DNA of 64,000 nucleotides, taken from the NCBI GenBank assembly GCA_022447525.1, contig JAKVBA010000004.1:1-64000 (forward strand), read 5' to 3'. The notes beneath the pieces are model-generated. The model worked only from the letters and a program-made list of their open reading frames with translations, was not told where the DNA came from and did not search any database. Positions 20,230 to 30,434 of the stretch are shown one piece after another. The first letter of the stretch is position 1; each line of letters starts with the position of its first letter. This DNA comes from Gammaproteobacteria bacterium (lineage in GTDB: Bacteria; Pseudomonadota; Gammaproteobacteria; Arenicellales; Arenicellaceae). A program made the position numbers and the translations under genes.

Positions 20230-21058
20230 TGTTAATCTGGGCTGGTTGAGAGTAAAGCACTAAACAATCATCTTTATTTCGCGGTATTTTAGCCATGGTC
20301 ATTGTTCTTCCCCAAACGCATCCAGTGTCTAATGAAATAAGTTTATCTGTAACCATTAGACCCAGCGCCGACCAGTGTCCGAAAACTAACCGATAATCGT
20401 TTAGCGACTGGTTTACTATGTCGAACCAAGGTACCCGATTTTTTCTAACTTTGCCACTGTATCCGCTTTCTGTGAGATTTAGGTGACCCTGCGGACTACA
20501 AAACCTCATTCGTGTAAATGCATTTATAATAAATCGACGACGCTGAGTTTTGCTTAGTGAATCTTGCCATTTACTGGGTTTATTAGCATAAATTTTATGC
20601 AACAGTTTTATGCACTTTTCTTCGTCCCTAAAAATACGTTCCACTTCTCTAGCATAATTTTTTGCTTGCTTGGCTGTCCACCAAGGATAGATGCCAGCGT
20701 GACACATCAACAGTTTATAATCTTTATCATGGGCAAGAAGAGGAAGGTTTCTAAGCCAGAGAGCCGTTTCAGAGCAATCCTCCGACTCTAGAATTCTAAT
20801 TAGTGTGTCATTTGGTTTTGGACTCCGAATACCATAAATCATCGCTAGCAGATGTATGTCGTGATTACCGAGAACAGCAGTACAGCTATCACCAAGAGAT
20901 CTTAAAAACCTTAATGTTTTCAGTGATTTAGGTCCCCTATTGACCAAATCACCGACGCAGAACAATCTATCCTTGGTCTGATCAAAATTAACTGTATCTA
21001 ATAATTTAGCGAGTTCGTCGTAGCAACCTTGAATATCGCCAACAGCGTATAGAGCCAT
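20222..21058 (-). CDS. apaH: Bis(5'-nucleosyl)-tetraphosphatase, symmetrical
   Basis: 278 residues. Calcineurin-type phosphoesterase with metal-binding motifs YAVGDIQGCY, GDLVNRGP and LGNHDIH, then CHAGIYP and the final GHWSALG and SLDTGC. It splits Ap4A into two ADP and so also affects 5' Np4 RNA caps. Order mlaA-apaH-apaG on the minus strand with short gaps. Confidence 0.97.
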   Translation of the reverse strand: MALYAVGDIQGCYDELAKLLDTVNFDQTKDRLFCVGDLVNRGPKSLKTLRFLRSLGDSCTAVLGNHDIHLLAMIYGIRSPKPNDTLIRILESEDCSETALWLRNLPLLAHDKDYKLLMCHAGIYPWWTAKQAKNYAREVERIFRDEEKCIKLLHKIYANKPSKWQDSLSKTQRRRFIINAFTRMRFCSPQGHLNLTESGYSGKVRKNRVPWFDIVNQSLNDYRLVFGHWSALGLMVTDKLISLDTGCVWGRTMTMAKIPRNKDDCLVLYSQPAQINND

Positions 21059-21064
21059 TAAAAG

Positions 21065-21787
21065 TTAAAAATCGTAATCAACTTCGATTTCTTTCCCATC
21101 ATTGATAGCAGCAGTGCGGCTATTCTCAAAGGCAGTTTTTATGAATAAATATGGGTCTAACTGCTTTTCTAGGGCTTCATCTACGGCCAGCAAACCAACT
21201 CTAGTATTGACGATGTCTAATGCGGTTAGGCCAATTCTGGTAGAAGTGGAGTTCGAGATATCTCTAATAGAATAGAAAGCGGGGCTAACAGAACGTCCTA
21301 GTCCGTCTCGAAAGTTCGTCGGGCCTAAAAAGGGTAACATGAGGTAAGGACCAGGCTTTACACCCCATACAGCTAGGGTCTGACCAAGATCTTCAGGGGT
21401 TTTTTCTACACCTTGACCCTGTGCCACATCTATCAATCCTAATAAGCCGACAGTGCTATTGACGGCAAACCTGTACGTGCTTCCAAGCGCTCTATTGACT
21501 TTACCTTGAAGTAGGCTATTAACAACGTTCCACGGCTCGCTCAAGTTTGACAAAAAATTGGAGACCCCTTTCTTAGCGGGTTCTGGAAGTGCTTTATCAT
21601 ACCCAGAAGCCACCGGACGTAAAATGTATTTGTCAGCAGTAGTATTAAAAGCGTAAACCGATCTATTAGCTCCTTCGAACGGATCTGAACTACTGTTCCA
21701 CTCATGTGAGACTGTTCTACCACTGCTACTACATCCTTGGGTGACGATGGTTACGACTAATATTGAGATGATACGAAGTGCTTTCAT
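21065..21787 (-). CDS. mlaA: Outer-membrane lipid asymmetry lipoprotein MlaA (VacJ)
   Basis: 240 residues. Lipoprotein signal peptide with lipobox TQGCSSS. The body has the MlaA pattern: DPFEGANRSVYAFN, NFLSNLSEPWNVVNSLLQG, and GPYLMLPFLGPTNFRDGLG. It removes surface phospholipids with the Mla ABC system. The remaining mla genes are not here. It begins 6 bp before apaH on the same strand and may share its transcript. Confidence 0.96.
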   Translation of the reverse strand: MKALRIISILVVTIVTQGCSSSGRTVSHEWNSSSDPFEGANRSVYAFNTTADKYILRPVASGYDKALPEPAKKGVSNFLSNLSEPWNVVNSLLQGKVNRALGSTYRFAVNSTVGLLGLIDVAQGQGVEKTPEDLGQTLAVWGVKPGPYLMLPFLGPTNFRDGLGRSVSPAFYSIRDISNSTSTRIGLTALDIVNTRVGLLAVDEALEKQLDPYLFIKTAFENSRTAAINDGKEIEVDYDF

Positions 21788-21880
21788 AGGCTGGATGAAT
21801 GGTATATTTCCTTAAATTCCACCCATTATAAAAGCCAAAGTGTAATGAGTGTGAGAATTTTGCAGAAATATTCTTCACAT

Positions 21881-21915
21881 AAAAACGCAGACCTCATTAT
21901 CGAGACTGCGTTTTT
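21881..21915 (-). terminator. Terminator after secB
   Basis: AAAACGCAG and CTGCGTTTT form a 9-bp stem with flanking A and T runs, so it can work in both directions. It lies 21 bp past the secB stop and upstream of mlaA. Confidence 0.9.
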
Positions 21916-21935
21916 AAAGAGCTATAGCAACTAGG

Positions 21936-22424
21936 TTACTGCTCAGCACTGCCTTCTTGCTTCGCCTTTGACGCCTCTTCAGCTGCGGCTTGAATTTGCG
22001 CCTGCTTTTGTTGGAATAAAGTTTCAAAATTGATCGGTGAAATTAACAGTTGAGGGAAACCTGCTTTACCGACCAAATCAGAAATAGCTTCCCTAGCAAA
22101 CGGAAGTAAAATATTGGGACATGCAATTTCCAAAGCGAGAGGAAGTTCCTCTTTTACTAAGCCAGCTAGTTGGAAAACCCCCGCTTGCATAACTTCTACT
22201 AAGAAAGCTGTTTTATCGCCAATTTTTGAGGTGATCGTGATGCCAAGCACAACTTCGTAGAAGTCTTCCTGCTCCAATGCCTTAGTTTTTATAGTGGCTT
22301 CGATGGACACCTCAGGTTGAGCTGGATTTTCTAAAAAGATATCGGGCGCGTTGGGAGACTCGAGCGAGGAGTCTTTCAAATAAATCTTCCGGATATCAAA
22401 TACTTGTGACTTTTCTTCAGCCAT
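21936..22424 (-). CDS. secB: Protein-export chaperone SecB
   Basis: 162 residues. SecB features include FDIRKIYLKDSSLESPNAP near the start, the TKALEQEDFYEVVLGI strand and CPNILLPFAREAISDLV. It forms a tetramer that keeps preproteins unfolded for SecA. The Ala/Glu/Lys-rich tail of about 15 residues is usual. It lies downstream of the yibN-like rhodanese gene on the same strand, as in other gammaproteobacteria. Confidence 0.97.
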   Translation of the reverse strand: MAEEKSQVFDIRKIYLKDSSLESPNAPDIFLENPAQPEVSIEATIKTKALEQEDFYEVVLGITITSKIGDKTAFLVEVMQAGVFQLAGLVKEELPLALEIACPNILLPFAREAISDLVGKAGFPQLLISPINFETLFQQKQAQIQAAAEEASKAKQEGSAEQ

Positions 22425-22515
22425 GATGAATTTCTCTATAATCTATAATAAGTTCAAATTAGACAGGTAATTGGATTGGTTTTGGATTTAAACGGTGTCA
22501 GTGACAGCAAATCCT

Positions 22516-22944
22516 CTACGTATTTGCACTACTACTGACAGGTAAGTTCTCTTTGGTCCAAGCCATCAGGCCGCCGCGTAGAATGTTTACGTTCTCAAAG
22601 CCCATAGCGATCAGTTTCTTAGCCGCAGATTGGCTTCGGCCACCGCTTTGGCATGTGAGAATTACCGTTTTGCTTTTGTGTTTTGACAGTTCTTTATTAC
22701 CTTCAGCGATATCCTCAAGAGGGATGTTTATCGCTTTGGGAATATGGGAATTGGCATAAACATCGGACTTGTTAACATCAATAACGATTGATTTCCCGCC
22801 GCGTTGTAAAGTGGGCATCTCTAACACCGATACCTGTTTGGCACCGGCCACGCCACCGCGAATGTAGCTTAAAATCAAAAGATTAAGTAAAAAGGCCCAA
22901 GCAATAAACCAGAAAATATTTTGATTGATGAAATCGACAAACAT
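22516..22944 (-). CDS. yibN: Membrane-anchored rhodanese-like protein YibN
   Basis: 142 residues. An N-terminal TM segment (about 8-27) precedes a single rhodanese domain with the active Cys loop CQSGGRSQ and the final LRGGLMAWTKENLP. A sulfurtransferase role is typical of the fold; the physiological substrate is unknown. It is divergent from envC and next to secB, the conserved order. Confidence 0.93.
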   Translation of the reverse strand: MFVDFINQNIFWFIAWAFLLNLLILSYIRGGVAGAKQVSVLEMPTLQRGGKSIVIDVNKSDVYANSHIPKAINIPLEDIAEGNKELSKHKSKTVILTCQSGGRSQSAAKKLIAMGFENVNILRGGLMAWTKENLPVSSSANT

Positions 22945-23046
22945 AAGATGTGTCTGGGAAGTTACCCAAGCTATAATCCAAAGCGCGAATTATACATAAG
23001 ACATGTTGGATTTGAACGCCAAAAAAGCCATAAAAGCGAGCCTTTA

Positions 23047-24297
23047 ATGCAAACAGTCAAAGATACATCAAAGCTAAGACAATTTAGTTTGAGTTTATTT
23101 ATACCTTGGTTGCTACTCACCGCTGATTGTTTGGCTCAAAGTGAATCAAACTATAAAAGGTCGATAAGCGATATAGATAAGGAAATCAAGACTTTAAGTC
23201 GTAATATAAACGCTAATAAATCAAAGTTTGAAACCGAACAAAGCAAATTATTGAGCACCGAGCGAGAAGTCGCCAAGATAGAACAAAAGCTTGTAAAAGC
23301 TCGGGCTGAGATGGTTCAAACGAAGTCTTTGATCCAAGAGCTGGAACAAAAACAAGCAGAATTAGTTCTTCAGCAAAAGAATAGTAGAGAGTCTTTAACA
23401 CGGCTGATCGTCTCCAACTATAAAAACGGTGTGCCCAACAGACTTAAAATGCTGTTAAACCAAGAGGATCCGTATTCACTCGGACGCCTTAACAACTATC
23501 ACTCCTACTTTTCAGAAGCAATAACAGAGCGATTTAATCAATTAGCAAAGGAAGTTGAAAAAGGGAGACTACTCAGAATAACTCAGCAGATAAAAGTGGC
23601 TGAATTGCAGAGTATAGAACAAGAGCAGGAGTTCTTGAGAAAACAAAAGCAGAATAAGAATGAGCAGCGAAGAAAATTACTCGACCGTTTGATGGCTAAA
23701 GTAACTAATGCAGAGGAGAAAATTATAAAGCTACGAACAGATCGAGACCGATTGAACCAGTTGTTGAAAGAGCTTGAAAAACAAAAAGCAGAGTTAGCAA
23801 GAATAGAGAACGAGCGCGAGGAGGCCGAAAAGCGAGCTATCCAGAAAGCCAAGCGCGAAGGTAAAAAACCGCCCAAGAAAAAATATAGAAAGCCGGTACG
23901 AGGAGGCTTTGCCAAACAAAAAGGTAGACTAGCTTGCCCGGTTGAAGAACTACCAAAAACAAAATTCGGCCAACGAATTGTGAGCTCTGGTATGGTATCA
24001 GAGGGTGTGTTTTATGACACTAAAGTGTCCCTGGCTGTTAGATCCATTTTTAGAGGTCAAATACTCTTTGCAGACTTTCTAAAAGGCTTTGGATTATTAA
24101 TTATTGTTGATCATGGTGATGATCACATTAGTTTGTATGGTCACAATGAGGTACTCTACAAGAAAGTAGGGGATGCAGTAGAAACGAACGAAGTTATTTC
24201 TAAGTCAGGAAAAACTGGCGGTTTGAAATCAAACGGCTTGTACTTTGAAATACGTCGAAACACTACACCGGTTAACCCCCTCAGTTGGTGCCAATAA
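23047..24297 (+). CDS. envC: Murein hydrolase activator EnvC
   Basis: About 416 residues from the preferred start at 23047. The track start at 22921 would overlap divergent yibN and delay the signal peptide, whereas 23047 gives a signal peptide ending near CLAQ-SE. A long coiled coil (about 25-270, Lys/Glu/Gln-rich with a Lys-rich stretch near KREGKKPPKKKYRK) is followed by a C-terminal LytM domain whose metal site is degenerate (VDHGDDHISLYGHNEV, LYFEIRR). Such proteins activate amidases AmiA/AmiB at the septum. It overlaps no gene and lies 13 bp before ctpA. Confidence 0.93.
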   Translation: MQTVKDTSKLRQFSLSLFIPWLLLTADCLAQSESNYKRSISDIDKEIKTLSRNINANKSKFETEQSKLLSTEREVAKIEQKLVKARAEMVQTKSLIQELEQKQAELVLQQKNSRESLTRLIVSNYKNGVPNRLKMLLNQEDPYSLGRLNNYHSYFSEAITERFNQLAKEVEKGRLLRITQQIKVAELQSIEQEQEFLRKQKQNKNEQRRKLLDRLMAKVTNAEEKIIKLRTDRDRLNQLLKELEKQKAELARIENEREEAEKRAIQKAKREGKKPPKKKYRKPVRGGFAKQKGRLACPVEELPKTKFGQRIVSSGMVSEGVFYDTKVSLAVRSIFRGQILFADFLKGFGLLIIVDHGDDHISLYGHNEVLYKKVGDAVETNEVISKSGKTGGLKSNGLYFEIRRNTTPVNPLSWCQ

Positions 24298-24310
24298 ATC
24301 TTGGAAAAGT

Positions 24311-25666
24311 ATGAATCTTATAAAAACACTCATTTTAACTAGCGCGCTTGTATTGCCTAATCTTGTTTGGTCTCAACAAAGTGAAGAGTCTCCCAATGGG
24401 GGTATAGAGTCGACAGACAGTGGCACTGCTTTACCATTGGATCAAATTAAGACGTTCGCAGATATTTTTACCCGTATTAAACAAAGCTATGTTGAACCGG
24501 TGAGTGATGAGTTGTTGTTGGAGTATGCAGTAGACGGTATGTTGGCCGGTTTAGACCCGCATTCAATTTACGTGAAGGGAGAGAAATATCAAGACTTAGA
24601 TGAAGATACTCGAGGCGAGTTTGCTGGCTTGGGTATCGAGGTCGTTATGGAGGGAGGGTTCGTTAAAGTAATTGCTCCAATCGATGATACCCCCGCTGCG
24701 ACAGCAGGTATCCAAGCAGGGGATTTAATCGTGCGTATCGATGGCGAAGTGATATCAGGTTTGTCCTTGAGCGAAGCGACCGCAATGATGCGAGGAGCAC
24801 CCGGAACCAGCATCGTATTAACGATTTTAAGAGAAAGTGAGCCAGACCCTTTTGATGTAGAGCTAACCCGAGCAATCGTAAAATTAAGTTCGGTCAAGAG
24901 AGAGCGTTTGAGTGATGATATTGGTTATTTGCGAGTCACTCAATTTCAACTCAATACTGGGGAGAGCTTTCGAAAAGAATTGAAAAGATTAAGATCCAAA
25001 GAAGGGTTTTCTGGATTGATATTAGACTTACGAAACAATCCCGGAGGCTTATTGACCAGTGCGGTTTCAATATCTGACGCCTTTTTGAAGAAAGGTACAA
25101 TTGTTAGTACAAAAGGGAGAGTAGAGGGTAGTGATAAAAAATACATCGCTACAGCGGTCGATTTAATCGAGGGAAAACCGATTGTGGTATTGGTCAATTC
25201 TGGATCAGCAAGTGCATCAGAAATCGTAGCGGGAGCTTTACAGGATCATAATAGAGCACTGATTATGGGAACCAAAACGTTTGGCAAGGGGTCGGTACAA
25301 ACAATTCTCAATATTAACGAAGACGATGCTATTAAGTTAACCACAGCGAGATATTACACTCCAAATGGTCGCTCGATACAGGCAGAAGGAATAATCCCTG
25401 ATGTGTACGTAGAGCAAAGACAATTTCGTAAGCAGACCACCAAACCGTATCAACAGGTAACTGAAAACGACTTGCCTGGACGTCTAGATGGTGGACCGCA
25501 ATCGAAGAATGCCCCTTCCAAAAACGAGGCTAAAGAGCGTCTCGCAAACGACTATCAGCTCAATGAAGCATTCAACCTCATTAAAGGTCTAGCATTATTC
25601 GAATCTCGAAAATCTTTGCAGGAAGAGGAAACTCCAGATACATCTGCTAACAACAAAGGTATCTAA
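24311..25666 (+). CDS. ctpA: C-terminal processing peptidase, S41 family
   Basis: About 451 residues from the preferred start at 24311, which has a GGAAAA ribosome site and a signal peptide ending near VWSQ; the track start at 24245 overlaps envC. A PDZ domain (about 90-170) and the S41 catalytic core follow, with the Ser in NSGSASASEI and the Lys in KTFGKGSVQT. These periplasmic proteases trim protein C-termini and regulate peptidoglycan hydrolases. The order envC-ctpA is common, which suggests a joint cell-wall role. Confidence 0.95.
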   Translation: MNLIKTLILTSALVLPNLVWSQQSEESPNGGIESTDSGTALPLDQIKTFADIFTRIKQSYVEPVSDELLLEYAVDGMLAGLDPHSIYVKGEKYQDLDEDTRGEFAGLGIEVVMEGGFVKVIAPIDDTPAATAGIQAGDLIVRIDGEVISGLSLSEATAMMRGAPGTSIVLTILRESEPDPFDVELTRAIVKLSSVKRERLSDDIGYLRVTQFQLNTGESFRKELKRLRSKEGFSGLILDLRNNPGGLLTSAVSISDAFLKKGTIVSTKGRVEGSDKKYIATAVDLIEGKPIVVLVNSGSASASEIVAGALQDHNRALIMGTKTFGKGSVQTILNINEDDAIKLTTARYYTPNGRSIQAEGIIPDVYVEQRQFRKQTTKPYQQVTENDLPGRLDGGPQSKNAPSKNEAKERLANDYQLNEAFNLIKGLALFESRKSLQEEETPDTSANNKGI

Positions 25667-25772
25667 AGTTCTTAGAAACTTACACTTAAAAGTGAAGATG
25701 AGAAAATAACAAACGGATTCTGTCTTAAAATAAAGATCTAGCCGTGGTTGATATGAGCAGGTATGCTATAAA

Positions 25773-25985
25773 TTAAGCGTGTAAGTCAGGGATAAGCTTA
25801 CTTTCAAGTTTTGCTATAGCATCTTTAAGCCTTAACTTTTGCTTTTTCAGGCGGGAAATCTCAAATTGATTGGCCTGTAGTTTGTCGGCCATATCGGTAA
25901 TAGCAAGGTCGAGCTCGCGGTGGTCTTGTTTCAGAACCGCTAGCTCTTGCACTAAAGCGTTTTTTTCTAGATTTGTAATCGTCAT
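25773..25985 (-). CDS. Small DUF465 (YdcH-like) coiled-coil protein
   Basis: 70 residues, mostly helical. It has the DUF465 pattern DHRELDLAITDM followed by the basic stretch RLKKQKLRLKDAIAKLE. Function is unknown. It is likely a cytoplasmic dimer. The gene is flanked by the plus-strand ctpA and thpR genes on either side, so it is a separate minus-strand unit. Confidence 0.85.
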   Translation of the reverse strand: MTITNLEKNALVQELAVLKQDHRELDLAITDMADKLQANQFEISRLKKQKLRLKDAIAKLESKLIPDLHA

Positions 25986-26169
25986 AGGGCTTGCCTTTCG
26001 TTACTATAACCCTTGCTGCTTAAATTCGTCAAAACATAGCGTAGTTTTGGTGGTGTGGTGGTATGCTCAGCCTGTAATACTCTAAGATGATTTACCAGTG
26101 TAAGAACGATAGTGGTCATTGTAAACATACATAGGCTATCGTTTTGCCACTGATCTATTACTAAAACTA

Positions 26170-26754
26170 ATGACCATTCGAAGTTTTATAGCCCTTAGTA
26201 TCCCAGAAGAAGCAACAAATCAATTAGGAGATTTGTCAGCAAAAATGTCCTATCAGGACAAGAGTGGAGCGATAAGGTGGGTCGATCAAGAAAACTATCA
26301 TTTAACCTTGGCGTTTCTGGGTGATCAAACCGAGCGAGATTTAGAGAACCTCGCAGAGAGCTTGGATCAATGTGTGTTGCAAACAGAATTTGCCAGCCGT
26401 ATATCGATGATCAGTCCGTTTCCAGAAAACAAGCCCAAACTTATGGCTGCCCTGGTGGAAAAAAATGAGCCGTTATCGTCGCTACATCGACAAGTACTTT
26501 CAGCCGTTAATTCTATCGGTATGGCTATGGATAAAAGAAAATTTAATCCGCACATAACTTTGGGTCGATATCGTCACAGTAGGAACGAGTTTTCCGGTGG
26601 AATTCCAGCGAATTTTAATTGTGAATTGTACTTTGATGAGGTTGTTCTGTTTGAGAGCACACTAACAAGCAGTGGGGCTGAGTATGAAGCTATTTATCGT
26701 TTTCCCTTAGACCTCATGGAATACGATGCTGGTTATTTAACTGACAGTTATTGA
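26170..26754 (+). CDS. thpR: RNA 2',3'-cyclic phosphodiesterase (LigT/ThpR)
   Basis: 194 residues of the 2H phosphoesterase fold, with both HxTx motifs visible: NYHLTLAFLG and FNPHITLGRYR. It opens 2',3'-cyclic phosphates to 2'-phosphates on RNA ends and can show reversible 2'-5' ligase activity. The next gene, an rnm-like phosphoesterase, starts 28 bp later on the same strand, so both are probably co-transcribed. Confidence 0.95.
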   Translation: MTIRSFIALSIPEEATNQLGDLSAKMSYQDKSGAIRWVDQENYHLTLAFLGDQTERDLENLAESLDQCVLQTEFASRISMISPFPENKPKLMAALVEKNEPLSSLHRQVLSAVNSIGMAMDKRKFNPHITLGRYRHSRNEFSGGIPANFNCELYFDEVVLFESTLTSSGAEYEAIYRFPLDLMEYDAGYLTDSY

Positions 26755-26782
26755 ACTCTATGAGCGTCGCTAGCTTGCTATT

Positions 26783-27619
26783 ATGATTCAAGAGCCAAAA
26801 TACGATTTACACAGTCATTCGTACTATTCTGATGGAAGCTTAAGTCCAACCGAGTTGGTCTTAAAAGCGACCGAACGAGGGATTACCCATTTAGCTTTGA
26901 CCGACCATGACACACTTGATGGTTTAGGAGAAGCCAGCCGAGCTGCCGATAAATTAGGGTTAAATTTTATCAATGGGGTGGAGTTGTCCTGCACTTGGGA
27001 GAAGTTATTGATTCATGTGGTAGGTCTTAACGTTGATCCTTCTAACAAAATATTACAGCGTGCTATCAAAAGTAATAAGCAACGCAGAGAATCTCGAGCT
27101 GAATCAATGTATGAGGATCTTGAGCAAAATGATATCGATATAAGGGAAACCGTTATTAGGAATTTAAAAGGCCGAGGTGTGCCAACGCGCCCTCATTTTG
27201 CTGATGCCCTTGTAGAACATGGTTTTGCAAAAGATAAAAAGCAAGCTTTTAAGCGTTATTTGGTAAAGGGTAAACCTGGCTATATTCCAATGTTATGGCC
27301 AGACTTAAATGAAATAGCTAAAGCCATTACATCAGCAGGAGGCGTGGCAGTTTTGGCTCACCCGATGAGATATAAACTTACACGAACAAAGTTAAGCTTA
27401 TTGATCAAAGACATGGTAGCTGCTGGTGTCAAGGGAATTGAAATTTGTACAGCTTCAACGGATAAACAACAAATTAAAATGCTGAGTGACCTAGCGCAAA
27501 AATTTAGATTGGTCGCTTCAGTAGGCTCTGATTTTCATTCAGAAACACAACCTTGGGCAAAGTTAGGTCAAACTGAGCCCTTACCTAAAGAACTAACCCC
27601 CGTTTGGAATTTGTTTTAA
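26783..27619 (+). CDS. rnm: PHP-domain phosphoesterase (RNase AM / YciV-like)
   Basis: 278 residues. PHP-domain metal motifs are clear: DLHSHSYYSDGSLSP, LTDHDTLDGL, NGVELSC, VLAHPMRY and GSDFHSE. Members remove nucleotides from RNA 5' ends or act on 3'-5' bisphosphonucleotides. It is paired with thpR upstream and followed by pepN 2 bp past its stop, so all three probably form an operon. The gene name follows the E. coli relative and is moderately certain. Confidence 0.9.
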   Translation: MIQEPKYDLHSHSYYSDGSLSPTELVLKATERGITHLALTDHDTLDGLGEASRAADKLGLNFINGVELSCTWEKLLIHVVGLNVDPSNKILQRAIKSNKQRRESRAESMYEDLEQNDIDIRETVIRNLKGRGVPTRPHFADALVEHGFAKDKKQAFKRYLVKGKPGYIPMLWPDLNEIAKAITSAGGVAVLAHPMRYKLTRTKLSLLIKDMVAAGVKGIEICTASTDKQQIKMLSDLAQKFRLVASVGSDFHSETQPWAKLGQTEPLPKELTPVWNLF

Positions 27620-27621
27620 AC

Positions 27622-30231
27622 ATGCTGGAAACAACTGTAGCTCCCTCGCAAGCTGATACAACTATCTATCTTAAGGATTATCAACGACCTAACTTTGCTA
27701 TACCAAAGGTCGAATTGGAATTTGAATTAATAGAAAAAATCGCCACCATCACTTCTCGGCTTACTGTCGTCCGTCAAAAAGAAGATGTGGAACCGTTGGT
27801 ATTAAATGGTGAAAAGTTAGATTTACGGTCGATTCAGTTAAACGGTGAAGAGCTGAGTGAGGACTGTTATGAAATAACAGACGATTTTTTGACGATTCAT
27901 TGTTCAGAATCAGAGTTTGAACTAGTGATTGTTACGCGAGCAGAGCCTCACCTAAACACTGAGCTGTCTGGCTTATATCAGTCTAGCGGTAACTTCTGCA
28001 CTCAGTGTGAAGCTGAAGGTTTTAGGAGAATCACATACTTCCTAGACAGACCAGATGTGCTAAGTCAGTACACCGTAACCATAACGGCCGATAAGGTTGC
28101 CTGCCCCGTTCTACTATCAAACGGTAATTTGATCGATTCTGGAAAACACTACGATGGGCGACATTGGGTAAAGTGGCATGATCCGCATCCCAAACCCAGT
28201 TATCTTTTTGCATTGGTAGCTGGGGACTTGGAATTCGTGACAGACACTTTTACCACAATGAATGGAGAGCAAATTGAACTAAATATTTATACTCAAAAGC
28301 ACAATATAGAGCTTTGCGATCATGCTATGGAGTCATTGAAAAACTCCATGCGCTGGGATGAAGAAAAATATGGCAGAGAATATGACTTATCGGTTTACAA
28401 CATTGTAGCCGTTGACGACTTTAATATGGGTGCCATGGAAAATAAAGGCTTAAATGTATTCAACTCGAAATATGTTTTGGCAGATCAGCAAACTGCAACA
28501 GACAGTGACTTTGAGGGTGTGGAAAGTGTGATTGGACATGAATACTTTCACAACTGGTCTGGAAACAGGGTAACGTGTCGAGATTGGTTTCAATTAAGCT
28601 TGAAGGAGGGCTTTACGGTTTTTAGGGATCAAGAGTTCAGTGCAGATATGGGCTCTAGAGCGGTAAAGAGAATCAGAGATGTACAAATATTAAGGGCCTA
28701 TCAATTTAAAGAGGATTCCGGGCCGATGGCACATCCGGTTCGTCCCGATTCTTATCAGGAGATTAATAACTTTTACACCGTCACTATTTATAATAAAGGC
28801 GCTGAGGTTATTAGGATGATGCATAGTTTGCTGGGTGCTAAGAGCTTTCGTAAAGGCACTGATCTTTATTTCGATACTTTTGATGGACAAGCGGTCACGA
28901 CTGAGGACTTTGTCCAAAGTATGGAAAAAGCGAGCGGTGTTGATCTTACTCAGTTTCGTCTTTGGTATACACAGTCAGGCACGCCAGAAGTAACAGCTGG
29001 TGTCGAGTACAGTGACGGAAAGTTATCTCTTACATTAAGGCAAAACTGTCCGGAAACCCCGGGACAAGCAAACAAGAAACCATTCTTGATACCGCTAAAG
29101 TTGGCGCTATTTTCCGAACAAGGAGAGAAAATACTCAGTGACACTTTGTCGTTATCAGAAGAAAATCAGCTATTCGAGTTTGATGGTCTAAGTTCTAAAC
29201 CAGCCATATCCATTCTTAGAGACTTTTCGGCACCCATTCGATTAAATCTAAAGCAAGACGAGAAGGCGTTGAAAACCTTGATTAGGTATGATGACAATGG
29301 CTATTCCCGCTGGGAAGCCATGCAAGAATTGAGTTTGAATTTGATTCTTCCAGCCATCGAGTCTGGAAAAATCGAAGAGCAGAAATATCAGACCTTGTTG
29401 TCAGCGATGAAAGAATTGATTATCTCGATGCCCGAAGATAAAGCTATTCTCGCGGAAATGCTGACCTTACCGACATCGGCGTACATAGCAGAGCTAGTGG
29501 ATGTAGTCCAACCACAAACTATAGCAAACGTCAGAAAAACTTTAGTAGCGCAATTAGCCAGAGATCTAGAGTCGCAGTTTCATATGATTTATGCCACGCA
29601 CAATCAAAGAGACGAGTTTTCACTGAGCGCTGAAGCGATGGCGGAGAGATCTCTAAAGAATAGAGCTTTGTCTTATTTGGTAGCAAGTGATCAGGCAGCC
29701 TATCATGCACTGGCAAGCCACCAATATCATCAGGCCAGTAATATGACTGATAGGTTGGCTGCATTCACCGCGTTAGCGCACTCAAGTTATCCGGAGAAAG
29801 ACCTGCTAGTGCAAGACTTCTATGAATCATGGCACGATCATGCATTGGTGTTGGATAAGTGGTTGGCGATTCAAGCTATGCAGCCATCAAACGAGGCTGT
29901 TAAACGAGTGGAGGATTTGGTTAGTCATTCATCATTTTCGATTAATAATCCGAATAAGGTAAGGGCACTCATTGGCTCGTTTTGTGCCAATTTAGAGGGT
30001 TTTCACGTAGCGTCAGGGAGTGGGTACAAATTTGTCGCAGATAAGGTGATAGAACTCAATGGTATTAATCCGCAAGTGGCTGCCAGAATCGTAGGTGTCT
30101 TTAACAAATGGAGAAGTTTTACTTCTCCCCACCGTGATCTTATGCAAGAGCAGTTAATACGGATTAGTAACACTACAGGCTTGACCAAGGATGTGTCGGA
30201 AATTGTCAACAAGGCCTTGGAAAACAATTAA
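27622..30231 (+). CDS. pepN: Aminopeptidase N (M1 family)
   Basis: About 869 residues from the preferred ATG at 27622, 2 bp after the preceding stop; the track start at 27604 lies inside the preceding gene. The M1 exopeptidase motif is GAMENKGLN (about residue 274), and the Zn site is HEYFHNWSGNR with the distal Glu in LKEGFTVFRD. Length matches E. coli PepN. It is a cytoplasmic general aminopeptidase. No terminator is visible right after it. Confidence 0.97.
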   Translation: MLETTVAPSQADTTIYLKDYQRPNFAIPKVELEFELIEKIATITSRLTVVRQKEDVEPLVLNGEKLDLRSIQLNGEELSEDCYEITDDFLTIHCSESEFELVIVTRAEPHLNTELSGLYQSSGNFCTQCEAEGFRRITYFLDRPDVLSQYTVTITADKVACPVLLSNGNLIDSGKHYDGRHWVKWHDPHPKPSYLFALVAGDLEFVTDTFTTMNGEQIELNIYTQKHNIELCDHAMESLKNSMRWDEEKYGREYDLSVYNIVAVDDFNMGAMENKGLNVFNSKYVLADQQTATDSDFEGVESVIGHEYFHNWSGNRVTCRDWFQLSLKEGFTVFRDQEFSADMGSRAVKRIRDVQILRAYQFKEDSGPMAHPVRPDSYQEINNFYTVTIYNKGAEVIRMMHSLLGAKSFRKGTDLYFDTFDGQAVTTEDFVQSMEKASGVDLTQFRLWYTQSGTPEVTAGVEYSDGKLSLTLRQNCPETPGQANKKPFLIPLKLALFSEQGEKILSDTLSLSEENQLFEFDGLSSKPAISILRDFSAPIRLNLKQDEKALKTLIRYDDNGYSRWEAMQELSLNLILPAIESGKIEEQKYQTLLSAMKELIISMPEDKAILAEMLTLPTSAYIAELVDVVQPQTIANVRKTLVAQLARDLESQFHMIYATHNQRDEFSLSAEAMAERSLKNRALSYLVASDQAAYHALASHQYHQASNMTDRLAAFTALAHSSYPEKDLLVQDFYESWHDHALVLDKWLAIQAMQPSNEAVKRVEDLVSHSSFSINNPNKVRALIGSFCANLEGFHVASGSGYKFVADKVIELNGINPQVAARIVGVFNKWRSFTSPHRDLMQEQLIRISNTTGLTKDVSEIVNKALENN

Positions 30232-30434
30232 TAGGACTGTTACGTACCACTTATCTTCACTTTTTTTACGTTTAGCTAATGGGTCTCTTTGACGATTGAA
30301 TAAAGATCTTCGAATCCTTATTATATTTTAGCAATGGGTAGGTTTTTGGATAAATTAAAACACAAGTAAGCACGTTCTTTGGTCTAGACAGTCACAAGGA
30401 GGTGTGAAGTTGTTACCTGTTAAAAGGCTTGACC